NCBI GenBank assembly: GCA_028023455.1
Contig: JAQFVV010006208.1
Span: 10,648,963-10,712,962 of the forward strand
DNA: 64,000 bases
Direction of reading: 5' to 3'
From: Epiperipatus broadwayi
Lineage: Eukaryota > Onychophora > Udeonychophora > Euonychophora > Peripatidae
Part shown: positions 54,634 to 64,000 of the stretch, one piece after another
Numbering within the stretch: the first letter of the stretch is position 1
How the letters are laid out: each line of letters starts with the position of its first letter
The notes under the pieces: generated by a model
The model's input: only the letters and a program-made list of their open reading frames with translations
Told to the model about the DNA's origin: nothing
Databases searched by the model: none
Program-made: the position numbers and the translations under genes

Positions 54634-55690
54634 TTAAGATAGTCTTTAACCTGTATCCAATGTGCCTTGAAATTTATAAGTCAAGAAATATCTTTATTTT
54701 GCCAATAGAGGGACCTCTCAAACTATGACACAAGATAGTGATATTTTTATAAAGATAAGAGCAACCATCTTATCTTTAACCTAATTTTCCACTTATATAG
54801 GCCAATCTGAAGCATCTTAATTTGGAAGTGTGAAGCTGGTGTTCTCTCCACTGTTTAAATCCACTATTTCCTATACAAATTAACATTTGCAAAATCTTGC
54901 GATTTACAACAAGGTAATATTACTATCTTTATACTGGAAATATATAAATTATTATAGAGTTATAATTATTTATTAAGCACCCAGGAAGTATATGTAAATA
55001 CTTTTAAGACAAGCTTTAACCTGTATCAAATGCGCCTTGAAATTTATAATAGTCATGCAATATCTTTATTTTGCCGATAAAGGATCCTCTCAAACCATGA
55101 CACAATATAGCAACTTTTATAAAGATAAGACGGACCATCTTATCTTTAACCTACTTATATAGGCCAATCTGAAGCATCTTGATTTGGAAGCATGAAGCTG
55201 TTGCTCCCTCTACTGTTTAAGTCAAATGTTTCATATACAAATTAACATTCGTGAAATCTTGCAATTTACAACAAGTTAATAGTACTATCTTTATACTGGA
55301 AATATATAAATTATTATAGAGTTATAATTATTTATTAAGCATGCAGGAAGTATATGTAAATACTTTTAAAAGAGGCTTTAACCTGTATCAAATGCACCTT
55401 GAAATATTGAACTTAGATAGTAGAGGACAATAGCTTCACACTCCCAAATCAAGATGCTTCAGATTGGCCTATATAAGTAGAAAGTTAGGTTAAAGATAAG
55501 ATGGCCACTCTTATCTTTATAAAAAGGTTGCTATATTGTATCATGGTTTGAGAGGTCCCTCTATCAGCAAAATATATTGCTTGATTGTTATAAATTTCAA
55601 GGCGCATTGAATACAGGTTAAAACCTGACTTAAAAGTATTTACATATACTTCCTGTGTGCTTAATAAATAATTATAACTCTATAAACTAA
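54634..55690. repeat. Family E array: two direct units (about 365 bp) plus one inverted unit
   Basis: CTGTATCCAA at 54651, CTGTATCAAA at 55021 and CTGTATCAAA at 55383 give spacings of 370 and 362 bp. From about 55400 the sequence inverts, ending GCGCATTGAATACAGGTTAA near 55600 and AAAGTATTTACATATACTTC. Blocks such as agaggtccctc and gatgcttcagattggcc relate it to family C. No hammerhead core (CTGANGA with GAAA) was found in it. Confidence 0.75.
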
Positions 55691-56085
55691 TTAAATGAAC
55701 TGAACCAACTTTTGGGAAAACATTGCCAGAATCATACTGCTGAATAAAAGTTATGCAGTACAGAAAAGCTTCCATAATTGTCATAATGCAATGCATAAAT
55801 GAAGCATAATATGCAAAAAAGGCAATTAGATTCCATTTTTCATACAATGGAACATGTGAATCTTTTTTGTTAATGGGGTGTAGATTTTTTGCAATTGACC
55901 AAACCTCTTTGTATTTTCTTTTCTTATCATCCCTTTCAGAGTAAATTGTTTTAACACTGGGTGTGGAGATTCTTGAATTATTCTTTAAATCCAGTAACAG
56001 ATTTGATATTGAATACTACTGCTTAATTCAGTATAAAAGCTGTTGCATGTTCTCTGAATCCAACAGAACATTAAGAGAAAATTAG
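55691..56085. other. Spacer, nothing recognised
   Basis: No coding similarity or repeat partner identified. Confidence 0.35.
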
Positions 56086-56096
56086 AGAATCAAAAG

Positions 56097-56832
56097 TTAA
56101 ACCACTAAAAATCACATGATCACCATCTCTTATACTAGCACATAACTGTTACTAAACAAGGCAAAACTCTCCATACAGTAGTGCTGGAGGGTTGCATTAG
56201 ATCCTAAGATCTAGGTGCAATGCTCTCAGATCCAAGGCTCCTCACTGACGATGGCCATAAGCCAGAAACTAGTCTGGGGATATTGGATAAGAATTTTATG
56301 CACAAGCCTTCTGGCATCCATTGATTACTCTGGTTGGCACAGGGTGGCACTACTATATGGAGAGTTTTGCCTTGTTTAATAACAATTATGTGCTAGTATA
56401 AGAGATGGTGATCATGTGGTGTTTAGTGGTTTAACACCAATCCTGCCTAATAGGATAGTGTTGGCTTTGGTTGTTAAAGAGCCAAAGACACCAAAATGAG
56501 TTCTGAACTGGGTTCAGACCCTCATGACTATATAAGCTATTGAGCTAAGATTGAAAATATTATTGTGTTTTCAATTTCATTCTTATAGTTTTGTACTTAA
56601 GTAAAGATAAAAGGTGGTTGCTGGAGGGTTGCATTAGATCCTAAGATTTAGGTGCAGTGCTCTCAGATCTAAGGCTTCTCACTGACAATGGCCCCAAACC
56701 AGAAACTAGTCTGGGGATATTGAATGAGTAGGCATTAGATAGAGATTTTATGCACAAGCCTTCTGGCATCCATTGATTACTCTGGTTGGCGCAGTGTGGC
56801 ACTACTGCATGGAGAGTTTTGCCTTGTTTAAT
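56097..56832. mobile_element. Family A element with 11-bp target-site duplication
   Basis: AGAATCAAAAG (56086-56096) and AGAATCAAGAG (56833-56843) border it. It begins TTAAACCACTAAAAATCACA in minus orientation, switches near 56176, then shows one partial and one complete plus unit. It ends GGAGAGTTTTGCCTTGTTTA. Contains the best hammerhead (56230-56288) and a mutated second one near 56686 (CTGACAA). Confidence 0.88.
56230..56288 (+). ncRNA. Type I hammerhead ribozyme motif, family A (best copy)
   Basis: Distal stem I ATCCAA 56230-56235 with TTGGAT 56283-56288; internal loop GGC opposite TA; proximal stem I TCCTCA 56239-56244 with TGGGGA 56275-56280; CTGACGA 56245-56251; stem II TGGC 56252-56255 with GCCA 56261-56264, loop CATAA; GAAAC 56265-56269; helix III from ACTAGT (A-U and C-G, two-base loop); GTC 56272-56274 with cleavage expected after 56274. 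No core base deviates from the hammerhead consensus. Confidence 0.88.
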
Positions 56833-57242
56833 AGAATCAAGAGTTCTGGATTAATAGTATGGAACTTGCACAGAATTGTAATACCATGAGCACTATACCA
56901 AAAAGACAGTTAATTTCAGAAATTTAATAAGAGTGAAAAAAGAAATGGAAATGAAAAAAGTATCAATTTTTTTAATTAATTTTTAAATAACTTAAACTTT
57001 TCTAGCTTAAAAAATATTTAAAGAAGGCAGTTATAATAATTTATTTTTAACAACATTGCTATTTTAAAACAAAATTCACTAATAATTTATTCATCAGAAA
57101 CATTTAATTGATAAACTTATATATATAAAGTTCATTATTTTTTACAATATTTATCATTCATTTACGTTATTTTTTTGTCACATTTGTTGTTATTATTTAA
57201 TTTATAATTAAACACATGTCTAAATTTTAAGCGAGATGTAAT

Positions 57243-57515
57243 TAGAGCGAATTCGAACCCAGACTTTCAAGCTCCCTTTAGTCATTCATTCCATCTTATA
57301 CGACCGATACACATGACCACATACACGTGAAAAGGATAAATGATTAATACACGGATTTCATGCTGAATCAGCACTCATCAGTTGTTTCAGATCATCATCT
57401 AATCACACATATATAGTAAGTGCTCTGTTTATATTAAGATAGCAAATCTTCAAACTTTAATGGACAGGCTTCAATCTTCTCCACTCTCCAACTCTTTAGC
57501 CATCCATATCATCAT
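57243..57515 (-). mobile_element. Family B repeat copy with partly intact hammerhead
   Basis: AGCGAATTCGAACCCAGACT (inverted B-box-like end), CACGTGAAAAGGATAAATGA, then minus-strand CTGATGA, stem II GUGCU/AGCAU with loop GATTC, and GAAA. Helix III and stem I are mutated (TCCGTGTATTAATC). Confidence 0.7.
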
Positions 57516-58359
57516 TAAATTTTTTCAAATGAGGTTTACAAAAAAAAATTAAATTGCTATTAGTGATATTAAATCTTTTGTTTCATTTAAAGTTTTAAGA
57601 AAAATTTCCACTTAAAAATTTTAATCCCATAGGACAGTTTGTAGACCTATTCTTTTTATTGCCATTCTTAATAATTAACTTTAATAAATTAAGCGGGCAA
57701 CACAAATAAAATAAATTCTATTTTAAATATTAGCAAAAAAATTTACAAATACTCATATAAAATATATTAATACAATCATATATATATATATAAGATATAA
57801 AAATCGATGGCACACAAAATGATAATAAAGATCAAACATGATTTGCAAATAGTCCTTAGATGTGTGGATTTATTCTTTGGACTAAATGATATCTGTGTTA
57901 GATATTTCTCTTCTATAGTCTTCACAATCAAACTCATTTAAAAAATATTCTCTTTTTTATATTAGCTTACAGAGTGTGTTTTTACTTCTGGAGTAACTAT
58001 TCTATTTTTCAATTTAAGTATTGATTATAATTCACCTTTTTCTGTAGATAAAGGATTGGCTTTTGTCTTAATCAATCTACTGATTATATTTATTTAAAAT
58101 CTATTTTTAAAAGATTAGGACAATAACCCTCTATTATTAGTTTATCTAAGTGTCAATCTATAATTAGATTATTTTTTAAAATAAAGTTAACTTTCTTTTT
58201 TTTTTTGCCAAACATAGCAGCAATAATAACGTTTGAATAGCAATAATTTGCATCACTCTGTTCTTGAGTCAAATCAATATAATCAATAAGCACCAGATGG
58301 CAGCGCTGAACAGATACCTTGATTTTTAATTGGGTTATGAGTAAAAGACAGGCAACAAT
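57516..58359. other. AT-rich spacer, nothing recognised
   Basis: An (AT)n run lies near 57778-57792. No gene seen. Confidence 0.35.
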
Positions 58360-59065
58360 ATGAGTGAGAAAGGTAGTACGGTATGCAGAAGATTTAGATA
58401 AAGACTTTATGTCAATATACTTATACAGAAGGTGGGATGATTGTGTTAGGAGAATTGTTGGGTATTATAGGGGCAAGAAATGGAATAGAATAGATGCATT
58501 AATAAAAAATAGGTAGTTGGAGAGATGGAGAACTAGTATGGAGAGTAAAAAGGATTTAAATATATATAGAAGTAAACAGAATATTGGGTGCAAGTTAATT
58601 TATAATAATGGCAAGGAAAGTAGTTTACCGTTTAAGACTTGAACAGGATCTTTAGCAACAAGGGAGTATACACATAAATAGAAAAATGTGGGTGATTTAA
58701 TCTGCAAGTTATGTAAGGAAGGCATAGAAAATATTAGGCATCTGTTAATTGAATGCAAATGCCTACAAGCAGAAAGAGTACAAATAATGAAGTTATGAGA
58801 GAATAAATATGAATACAGTGATTATACAGAAAGTGGGTTCTTGATTTTTATGCTGGATTTGAATAGAGTTGATGAAGATTATGTTGTGGAAATGGGATGA
58901 ACCAGGGTAGAGCAGAATATGAGAAAAACAGGTGGCAAATGGAAGGGGAAAGAAAAGTGACTAACAGATTTCTTTGGGCATAGTGGTTGAGAAATTCCCA
59001 ACTCTGAGAAATGAGAAACCACAGTGATTGCATCTCATTTCTTTGGGCCATTGACTTAGTGTGAT
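58360..59065 (+). pseudogene. LINE-2 relic, C-terminal coding region with zinc knuckle
   Basis: With a few stops it reads YLYRRWDDCVRRIVGYYRGK, then GDLICKLCKEGIENIRHLL with the C-x2-C-x8-H-x4-C knuckle CKLCKEGIENIRHLLIEC (58703-58756), then ENKYEYSDYTES and FLIFMLDLN, matching the peptide encoded at 3303-3458 on the minus strand. Such knuckles lie at the C terminus of several non-LTR families. The 3' end (gtgactaacagatttctttg) matches the shared LINE-2 end. The minus-strand 67-codon frame is a shadow. Longest LINE-2 copy here. Confidence 0.75.
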
Positions 59066-59536
59066 AATAGAATATATATATATCTTTTCATTTTCTATTA
59101 CAAAATACACATCAGCTTATTTAATAATTCATTTCTGCGATACTTATTTTGATCTATAGGAATATAACACTCATGACAGTTATTAAATTATAAGTAATAT
59201 TAAGTTGTTGAGTGCTGACTTTGAGCTTTCAAGAGTCAACTGTTATCTGGTAAATGGACCATGATAAGTCTGTCAAACAGATGTGAATAAACAATAAAAA
59301 TGCTTGACCAAGAATATCTTCCATTGCTTATTGACTAATCAAATTTAGATAATTAGCAGAGCATTCTTTACTGTTTCCAACAGTTTTTTTGTTTCCTTTT
59401 TTTCTCTCCATTTTGCAATCTTAATGTCTTTAGTTTCTTATATTAATAAAGAGCTTATCTTTATAAACCTATTGTGTCAAAAAGCATCTGTCTGCATAGA
59501 TTGTGACATTTTTATGCTTCTGTAATCATATAGGTT

Positions 59537-60140
59537 TAAAAAAAACTTATACTATCTATGACTTTAAATTTAATGTTATCTATGATCAATTATACTGTGG
59601 CAGTAATCAATATGAAAAGTAAATTAAATAATAATTTATTCTACAGAATGTTGTTTTCTAAACAATGCCACTAGTTTACTCCATAATGTGCATCATAAAA
59701 GGCAAATGGATGGCTGATAAACTGTTTAAAGTACATCCAATTGATTCTTTGAAACATAAAAACCTATCCATATCAAAAGATTGCTGCTTGTGATATTTTA
59801 ATGCCAAAAAATTGGAGATAATAAGCTGTTCCTTAGTCATTGGCCACCATCGATAAATCTCTCAATCATTTAATTTTGAAATACGACTAAAAAAATGTAA
59901 ATTTTTATATTATCAAGACCCCTCCCTCCATTATTCATTTATCAAGAAAACGATATTCACAACACAGGAAACAAAGAAAAAGAAAAATATTTTCATCTGA
60001 TACATATGTGAACTGTAAATAAGGTTAGATAACGGAGAGTTATTTTAACAATTTTTTTTTTGCAAAAAAAGGTTAATATGATCATACTTAATCACTAAAG
60101 GGATTAACAAATAAACATTTTAAAAAGGCCTTACCAACTA
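59537..60140 (+). repeat. Dispersed repeat H, part a, second copy
   Basis: Partner of 47745-48345; directly followed here by part b (60150-60400), whereas at 46.5-48.3 kb part b comes about 1 kb before part a. Confidence 0.75.
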
Positions 60141-60840
60141 TCTATTTGAAGTTTGCTATTTTACATGGAATAAGATGGTAGAAAATGCCATAGTATGCCA
60201 GGAGGGAGGATGGCTTTGAAGACATACAGGGGCATGCCAAAAAGGCACAACTCATAAATACATCTCACAAGTTTCTGTTTCATTGAGTATGTCTTTTTTT
60301 CTATTTCCATAATAAATATATGTTACCATTCTTTTTTTTTAGATTTAAACTTCCATATTACATGTGCTATGTTATATGGCTTCCAGTGACATATTATTCT
60401 AAGTTTGTGATATGTTTAAAATAAGCTCTCCATGAATCTGCCAACAAATTTTGGTTGTAGTTTTGAGACCGTACTGCCGCCATCAGATGGCGCTGCCACA
60501 TCATCAACAACTGGCCTGAAAATGGCAAGTGATAATTTTTTTTCCGAAAACAACTAAAATTGACAAATAAAAATGCCTAAGGCAATATATGTACAGCAAA
60601 TAAATCAAAAACTACAAATTATAAAAAAATGCTAAAAAATTCAAATAATAAAACCAAAAAACCATGAAAATTCTATCAAGAGATATACTTCCCCCTACAA
60701 TCTGAAAATTCACAAAGCATGGCGGCGAAAAAGAGCGAGAAAATACGAAAAGATCAAATCATTTACCTTCAACATAAATATGCATCTAAGTTCATATTGA
60801 AAAGCAATTAATTGTTCTCTGGCTTTCCAATTACTGCATG

Positions 60841-61049
60841 TGTAAATTGAGCATTAATATTTAAATAATCAAAAAGCAATCCTCAAAAAATCATTACGGA
60901 TCCCTCCCCCAACTGATCAAAATGTAATAAATCTTATCAATATTTGTAAATTGAGCATTAATATTTAAATAATCAAAAAGCAATCCTCAAAAAATCATTA
61001 CGGATCCCTCCCCCAACTGATCAAAATGTAATAAATCTTATCAATATTT
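60841..61049 (+). repeat. Exact tandem duplication, 104-bp period
   Basis: TGTAAATTGAGCATTAATAT begins at 60841 and 60945; the two units look identical through CTTATCAATATT. Non-coding. Confidence 0.92.
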
Positions 61050-61630
61050 TAAAATTATTTAAGTAACAGATATATAACTCAGAACACTGTAGTAAGTAAT
61101 AAAAAAATAAGCATGTGATCAGAGAAATATGTCATAGCAGTGATAATACCAAAGTACTTAAAGATCATACAATTTCTTTTCTAAATACATGTACATGGAA
61201 TACATGAAAACTTTGCTTAATGTGGCCCTTTCAAGACAATACTTGCAGATTTAAAATTAATGTGTCTACTTTTAATAAAACTCATCTTCCACGACAATAT
61301 TTTTGGAAAGATATATCAAATGAATTCATTATGATATCTAATAATTTGATATCTTTTTTTTATTGATAGGTATATACAATTTCAGACTAAATAAAAAATT
61401 TGATTTCATCAGCAATATCTCATTTCTAGTGTAATTATCATCATCATCACTATTATCATCATCATCATCTGCTGACTTTATAGAGTTAATTCTTACAATT
61501 TTTTGGCTAAGTAATATTTATTTTATTTTATTATAGTATTATTTTCTAAATTTGACTGATGTAATTTAGAATTTATATTATTTTGTAGTCTTTTTATATT
61601 TAAATTTGTTTTTTATTGCTGATTTCTTTT
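61050..61630. other. AT-rich spacer with ATC microsatellite
   Basis: (ATC)n-type repeat at 61437-61471. No gene seen. Confidence 0.4.
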
Positions 61631-61720
61631 TTTTATATGTCAAAGCGGTGACCCGGAGGCGAACCCGGGCCACCTGCTTGTAAGGCAGCTATGCTAACCA
61701 CAAGGCCACCAACGCTTGAC
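61631..61720 (-). mobile_element. tRNA-like SINE, copy S11
   Basis: Minus strand GTCAAGCGTTGGTGGCCTTG, GGTTAGCATAGCTGCC, CTTACAAG, GGGTTCGCCTCCGGG. Resembles S2 (TTAGCATAGC), so S2 and S11 form a third variant. TSD unclear. Confidence 0.8.
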
Positions 61721-62280
61721 AATTACTTATTTCTTTATTTAGTTGTTTAGAAGAAAACCCATTTTATTCTTTTTAAATTATTTTATCTTAGATATTTAAT
61801 TAGCTTTAGTTATCTTTTAAATCTCTGTTGGAATTTTGCTTAATTGTTGTTTCTAGTTTTTTTTATATCTTTAAAACTTTAGATTTTTTTTTGTTGTTGT
61901 CATGAATAAATGGGAATTTTATAAACTGTCTGGTTTGGAATGACAATTTTCATTTTAATTAAGTGAAAAGTCATTTAAAAATTTGTCATCAACAAATACA
62001 GCAGGAAATACTTTAAATATGAGTTTAAATAATCAATCTAGTAGTGATTCCTTATCTAATTCTTTAGATAACAATTCTATTTTTGAATTACTACAGTAGA
62101 TAAGTAGAAAACTTGATATGCTATTTTACAAAATAATTTTAATTCATTATCTCAGTCTTTTACTAAACTTATCTTAGGACTTGAACTATTTCAAAATAAA
62201 TACATAAAAAAAAAGACTAATGAATTTAATAAAATACAAAAAAAGTAAAAACACAAGATTTTTTGTTACGTGTTTTAATA
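61721..62280. other. AT-rich spacer, nothing recognised
   Basis: No coding similarity or repeat boundary found. Confidence 0.35.
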
Positions 62281-62731
62281 TGCGCTCATTTGCCATTTTG
62301 AAATCTAAAGACCAGACAAAACCACTGCTGACACATCCAATCAATAAATGACATAAATATTGAATAAAATTACTTTATATTCATATTTTAGAAATTGTAA
62401 GCATATAGTATAATTCATATTTTAGAAATGAAAATCTTTTAGTATTTGAAAATTATAAGCTTGGTTTGATCAGATTTCTGCATCTTTTGGACGATACTTC
62501 ATATCGCCAAACCATCCTCCCCCCTATGCATACTCTGGCACTTTGCAATGTCATATTTCAAATATTTTATGAAGGTAAATTTTAAAAAAAATCCCTAAAT
62601 AAAATAAAGCATATTTTTATTAGCTTATAATTTCTAAATTATGAATTTAAAGTACTTTTATTCAATATTTGTCATTTATCGGTTGGATGTGTCAGTGGTG
62701 GTTTTTATATTTCAAAATGGCCATGAGCACA
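62281..62731. mobile_element. Family F TIR element with about 115-bp ends
   Basis: TGCGCTCATTTGCCATTTTG and CACTGCTGACACATCCAATC on the left are mirrored by GATGTGTCAGTGGTGG and TCAAAATGGCCATGAGCAC on the right. Inner blocks (tttagtatttgaaaattata, ggtaaattttaaaaaaaatc) recur in the copy at 63613. Non-coding. Confidence 0.75.
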
Positions 62732-62797
62732 AAATAAATAATAATATTGAAATTGTTAGTGTTGAATATGCTAAAAATGAAAGTTTGTTTAATATTG

Positions 62798-63495
62798 ACA
62801 TGATCACCATCTCTATACTAGCACATAATTGTTGTAAACAATGGCAAAACTCTCCATACAGTAGTGCCACCCTGTGCCTAACAGAGTAATCAATGGATGC
62901 CAGAAGGCTTGTGCATAAAATCCCTATCTAGTGCCTACTCATCCAATATCCCCAGATTAGTATGCACAAGCCTTCTGGCATCCATTGATTACTCTGTTTA
63001 GCACAGGGTGGCACTACTGTATGGAGAGTTTTGCCTTTGTTTACAATTATGAGCTAGTATAGAGATGGTGATCATATGATGTTTAGTGGTTTAACACCAA
63101 TCCTGCCTAATAGGATAGTGGTGGCTGTGGTTGTTTAAGAGCCAAAGACACCAAAATGTATGGGTGCTGAATTGAGTTCAGACCCATATGATTATATAAG
63201 CTATTGAGCTTAGATTGAAAATATTATTGTGTATTCAATTTCATTCTCATAGTTTTGTAGTAAAGTAGAATTAAAAGGTGGCTGCTGGAGGGTTGCATTA
63301 GATCCTAAGATCTAGGTGCAGTGCTCTCAGATCCAAGGCTCCTCACTGATGATAGCCACAAGCCAGAAACTAGTCTGGGGATATTGGATGAGTAAGCACT
63401 AGATAGGGATTTTATGCACAAGCCTTCTGGCATCCATTGATTACTCTGTTTGGCACAGAGTGGCACTACTGTATGGAGAGTTTTGCCTTTGTTTA
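62798..63495. mobile_element. Family A element with perfect 10-bp target-site duplication
   Basis: TTTAATATTG at 62788-62797 and 63496-63505. A minus-orientation part (acatgatcaccatctctata ... ccccagattagt) meets a plus-orientation part at 62966, which runs through one full unit with the hammerhead at 63331-63389 and ends GGAGAGTTTTGCCTTTGTTTA. Confidence 0.9.
63331..63389 (+). ncRNA. Type I hammerhead ribozyme motif, family A
   Basis: ATCCAA/TTGGAT, TCCTCA/TGGGGA, CTGATGA 63346-63352, stem II TAGC/GCCA (one A-C mismatch), GAAAC, ACTAGT, GTC ending 63375. Confidence 0.75.
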
Positions 63496-63612
63496 TTTAA
63501 TATTGTTGAAAATATAGCAAAAAAAAAAAGACAATTATTAGGCTTTGATAAAAATAATATTAAATCTATATATAGATTAAGATATGGAGGTAGGTTGGTC
63601 CTGATTTAGTTT

Positions 63613-64000
63613 GTGCTCACGGACATTTTGAAATCTAAAAACCACTGCTGACACATCCAACTGATAAATGACATAAATATTGAATAAAAGTACTTTAAAT
63701 TCATATTTTAGAAATTATAAGTTAGTAAAAATAATATACTTTATTTTATTAGGGATTTTTTTTAAAATTTACCTTCATAAAATATTTGAAGTATGATGGC
63801 ACAAAGCACTGGAATTTGTGGGGAGGGAAAAGGATAGTTTGGCTGATACAAACTAATGATCAAAAGTTGCAGAAGTCTGATCAAACCAAGCTTATAATTT
63901 CCAAATACTAAAAGATTATACTATATGCTCATATGAAATAAAGCATATTATTCAAATGTTTTACGAAGGTAAATTTTAAAAAAAATCCCTAATAAAATAA
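63613..64000. mobile_element. Family F TIR element, cut by the window edge
   Basis: GTGCTCACGGACATTTTGAAA and ACTGCTGACACATCCAACTG match the family F end at 62281. The interior runs in inverted internal order relative to the first copy (ggcacaaagcactggaattt). The right end lies outside the window. Confidence 0.65.

Overview
The window reads as AT-rich (roughly 70% A+T by eye) repeat-dominated DNA from an invertebrate animal genome. No host protein-coding gene, rRNA gene or intact tRNA gene could be supported. Every protein-like signal I recognise belongs to a decayed transposable element. The mix of RTE-like and other non-LTR retrotransposons, Penelope-like elements, a Helitron remnant, hAT-type MITEs and tRNA-derived SINEs fits a metazoan, but the sequence alone does not identify the lineage.

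Layout. 0-4 kb: a 660-bp terminal-inverted-repeat element, a Penelope-like fragment (P1), and 3' ends of a non-LTR element (LINE-2), one fused to a ribozyme-bearing repeat. 4.2-7.7 kb: the longest coding relic, an RTE-like LINE with endonuclease and reverse-transcriptase segments, ending in a 25-28-bp minisatellite. 8.8-22 kb: LINE-4 relic, several MITEs, SINEs and hAT elements. 22-28 kb: foldback repeats with hammerhead-like cores, a second Penelope-like copy (P2), a hAT MITE with an exact 8-bp target-site duplication. 33-36 kb: LINE-3 relic broken by two ribozyme-repeat insertions. 38 kb: a 619-bp Helitron with both ends and a helicase tail. 45-50 kb: a 487-bp near-perfect palindrome and related dispersed repeats. 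52.5-54.1 kb: an array of the ribozyme repeat with a 455-bp period. 54.6-55.7 kb: another direct-plus-inverted array. 56-64 kb: more ribozyme repeats, LINE-2 and TIR elements.

Main result. The commonest dispersed repeat (family A, 13 copies) carries a sequence matching a complete type I hammerhead ribozyme: CTGANGA, a UGGC/GCCA stem II, GAAAC, a minimal helix III made of the palindrome ACTAGT, a GUC cleavage triplet, and a two-part stem I (clearest at 56230-56288 and 33810-33868). Eight of these insertions are flanked by direct repeats of 10-15 bp, so the family moved by retrotransposition; one copy is a multimer with 455-bp period, and inverted head-to-head units are usual. A second family (B, 8 copies) carries a different hammerhead with an AUA cleavage triplet. 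Weaker candidates sit in a tRNA-headed foldback repeat (D) and beside the Penelope-like copy P2. Together these resemble the hammerhead-bearing retroelements known from animals (schistosome Sm-alpha repeats, Penelope-like elements, retrozymes), but the coexistence of several ribozyme families, inverted dimers and LINE-2 chimeras in one 64-kb segment looks unusual. All folding was done by eye; self-cleavage and expression are untested.
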